Shown here: positions 62,378-64,000 of the stretch, piece after piece | Numbering within the stretch: the stretch's first letter is position 1 | Layout of the letters: the number at the start of each line of letters is the position of its first letter | Source: Nemopilema nomurai | Lineage: Eukaryota > Cnidaria > Scyphozoa > Rhizostomeae > Rhizostomatidae | Direction of reading: 5' to 3' | DNA length: 64,000 bases | NCBI GenBank assembly: GCA_003864495.1 | Contig: ML133421.1 | Span: forward strand, 1,240,001-1,304,000 | Notes under the pieces: generated by a model | The model's database searches: none | What the model saw: only the letters and a program-made list of their open reading frames with translations | What the model was told of the DNA's origin: nothing | Made by a program: the position numbers and the translations under genes

Positions 62378-64000
62378 ATGGCGAGAATTGGCCTTTTGCA
62401 ATGTTTGACAGCAGCGATGCTGGTTTTAGCGTCCGCACCGGCCTTTGCTAAACCCTACCTCACTAGCCTCGAGAAAGACCAAAGCCTGACGTATTGGCAA
62501 CGTGACGGATGGAAAGTCCTCAGTCGTGCCGAACCAGACAAGATTATCGAGCTTACCTTTGCAGTTAAGCAAAGGAATACCGCCAAACTGGAGAAAATGC
62601 TTCACGAAGTCTCCGACCCAGATTCTCCATCATATGGCAAATACCTGACTGTCGAGCAAGTGAGCAAGCTGATATCTCCATCTCGTCGCAGCTTCTCCTC
62701 AGTGAAAAGGTGGCTTTGGAAGAATGGCATCAAGACATGTGAAAAAACACTGAGCTCTGATTTTTTGGTTTGCAAAATGTCTTGTGGCGTGGCTGAAAAA
62801 CTTCTCCCTGGCTCCATCTTCTACTACTTTGAGCACAGTAGATTCTCGAAGAAAGTCATCCGATCCCTGTCACGGTACTACGTTCCAAAGTACATTGCAG
62901 AGCACCTGGATTTTGTTGGAGGACTGCACAGATTTCCTGCGGTTAATTGGATTAAACCAAAAGTCAAGGACAATAGCAGCAAATTTCAGATAAACCTAGA
63001 GAGGGTGAAAGATGCTTCAGGTGCACCAAACCCAGAAATTCATATCGGTGTTTATCCAGCTGTACTGAGAGAAAGATACAACATTTCAGACACTGTTGGA
63101 TCAAACAAAAACAACAGCCAAGTTGTTGCCCAGTTTCTTGAACAGTTCTACAATGCAGGAGATTTGAAAGAATTCATGAAACTCTTTGGAAGTGGATTCA
63201 AACATTTGAATGAAATTGCAAAAGTTGTTGGCCCAGACAGTGGAAGGTCTGGAATTGAGGCCAGTCTGGACACACAATATATTATGAGCACTGGAGCCAA
63301 TATCCCAACTTGGTTTTGGAGTACACCAGGGCGGCACGAAACACAAGAGCCATTTTTGACTTGGATGGTTGCTATTGGCAACATGTCAGATGTCCCCTAT
63401 GTACACAGCATTAGTTATGGGGATGTTGAAAGTAGCTTGTCTGTGGCATACATGCAGAGGATCAATGTTGAGTTCATGAAAGCTGGTGTCCGGGGACTGA
63501 CAATTCTTTTTGCAAGTGGTGATGATGGAGCAGCCTGCAAAGATGACAAATTTAGTCCTGATTTCCCTGTCTCAAGTCCATATGTGACATCTGTTGGTGG
63601 CACTGCTTTGAAAAATCCATTTACAACATCAGGGGAATATGGCTATGAAATCAGTGGTGGTGGCTTCAGTAATGTCTTTGCACAGCCTAAGTACCAAAGT
63701 GAAAAAGTTGCATTTTATTTGAGCAAAATGGAGAATCTTCCAGCACAGAAGTATTTTAACAAAACTGGCAGAGGTTATCCTGATATATCAGCACTTTCAA
63801 ACCACTTCTGGATTGTGAATAATCTTATTCCAGTGCCTGGGGTTGCTGGGACATCCGCATCTACCCCAACAGTTGCAGGAATCATAAGCCTTCTCAACGA
63901 TGCTAGGCTGAACAACATGAAACCAGTTATGGGTTTCATCAATCCATTTTTGTACAAAAACTCAGCTGCCCTGTATGATGTCACTTCCGGCTGCAATGAG
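62378..64000 (+). CDS. TPP1: Tripeptidyl-peptidase 1 (sedolisin family, lysosomal), 3' end cut by window
   Basis: One uninterrupted frame of 541 codons runs from the ATG at 62378 to the right edge. Human TPP1 has 563 residues, so only the C-terminal tail with part of the calcium site is missing. A signal peptide (MARIGLLQCLTAAMLVLASA) is followed by the long propeptide (FAVKQRNTAKLEKML, DPDSPSYGKYLTVEQVSKL). The catalytic residues of family S53 are all present: E294 and D298 in IEASLDTQY, the oxyanion aspartate D382 in ASGDD, and S493 in GTSASTPT. SVGGTA is also conserved. The enzyme removes tripeptides from the N termini of proteins in the acidic lysosome; human loss causes CLN2 disease. The gene has no intron over more than 1.6 kb, unlike the 13-exon human gene, so it may be a retrocopy that stayed intact. 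Confidence 0.93.
   Translation, partial: MARIGLLQCLTAAMLVLASAPAFAKPYLTSLEKDQSLTYWQRDGWKVLSRAEPDKIIELTFAVKQRNTAKLEKMLHEVSDPDSPSYGKYLTVEQVSKLISPSRRSFSSVKRWLWKNGIKTCEKTLSSDFLVCKMSCGVAEKLLPGSIFYYFEHSRFSKKVIRSLSRYYVPKYIAEHLDFVGGLHRFPAVNWIKPKVKDNSSKFQINLERVKDASGAPNPEIHIGVYPAVLRERYNISDTVGSNKNNSQVVAQFLEQFYNAGDLKEFMKLFGSGFKHLNEIAKVVGPDSGRSGIEASLDTQYIMSTGANIPTWFWSTPGRHETQEPFLTWMVAIGNMSDVPYVHSISYGDVESSLSVAYMQRINVEFMKAGVRGLTILFASGDDGAACKDDKFSPDFPVSSPYVTSVGGTALKNPFTTSGEYGYEISGGGFSNVFAQPKYQSEKVAFYLSKMENLPAQKYFNKTGRGYPDISALSNHFWIVNNLIPVPGVAGTSASTPTVAGIISLLNDARLNNMKPVMGFINPFLYKNSAALYDVTSGCNE

Overview
The window reads as nuclear DNA of an early-branching animal. Genes are intron-rich with GT-AG junctions, and the proteins are animal-specific: a 27-repeat dachsous cadherin, a rhodopsin-class receptor, WDR17, FDXACB1 and TPP1. 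My guess is an anthozoan cnidarian (coral or sea anemone type), from the receptor's look, the AT-rich introns and the many short repeats. That assignment is inference, and no sequence search was possible.

Layout from left to right: (1) a BTB-BACK (kelch-like) gene on the minus strand that runs off the left edge; (2) head-to-head with it, a four-exon FDXACB1 on the plus strand (2990-6671); (3) a gene-poor stretch of about 7.6 kb with a 26-bp minisatellite, a deleted Tc1/mariner element and faint minus-strand coding traces; (4) WDR17 on the plus strand, 29 coding exons over 23 kb (14305-37615), every junction phase-consistent. Inside its introns lie an intact single-exon class A GPCR on the opposite strand and a tRNA-Asp(GTC); (5) a dachsous cadherin (40565-52614) with about 27 cadherin repeats, a furin-like site, a membrane segment and the conserved Ds cytoplasmic motif. 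It is interrupted by one apparent 1-nt deletion; (6) a 7.8-kb array of about 44 copies of a 175-bp satellite (53572-61395); (7) an intronless TPP1 (sedolisin tripeptidyl peptidase) open to the right edge.

The genes do not form an operon or pathway; they are independent loci. FDXACB1 is a nucleolar/RNA-type Rossmann protein, WDR17 a WD40/alpha-solenoid scaffold, dachsous the Fat-partner cadherin of planar polarity and Hippo signalling, and TPP1 a lysosomal protease. The most noteworthy points are the satellite array with its internal palindromes and interleaved subfamilies, the gene-within-gene arrangements in WDR17, the frameshift and base-composition change within dachsous, and a possible unrecognised or decayed minus-strand gene near 7.4-9.3 kb. 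I saw no convincing, entirely new biological system.
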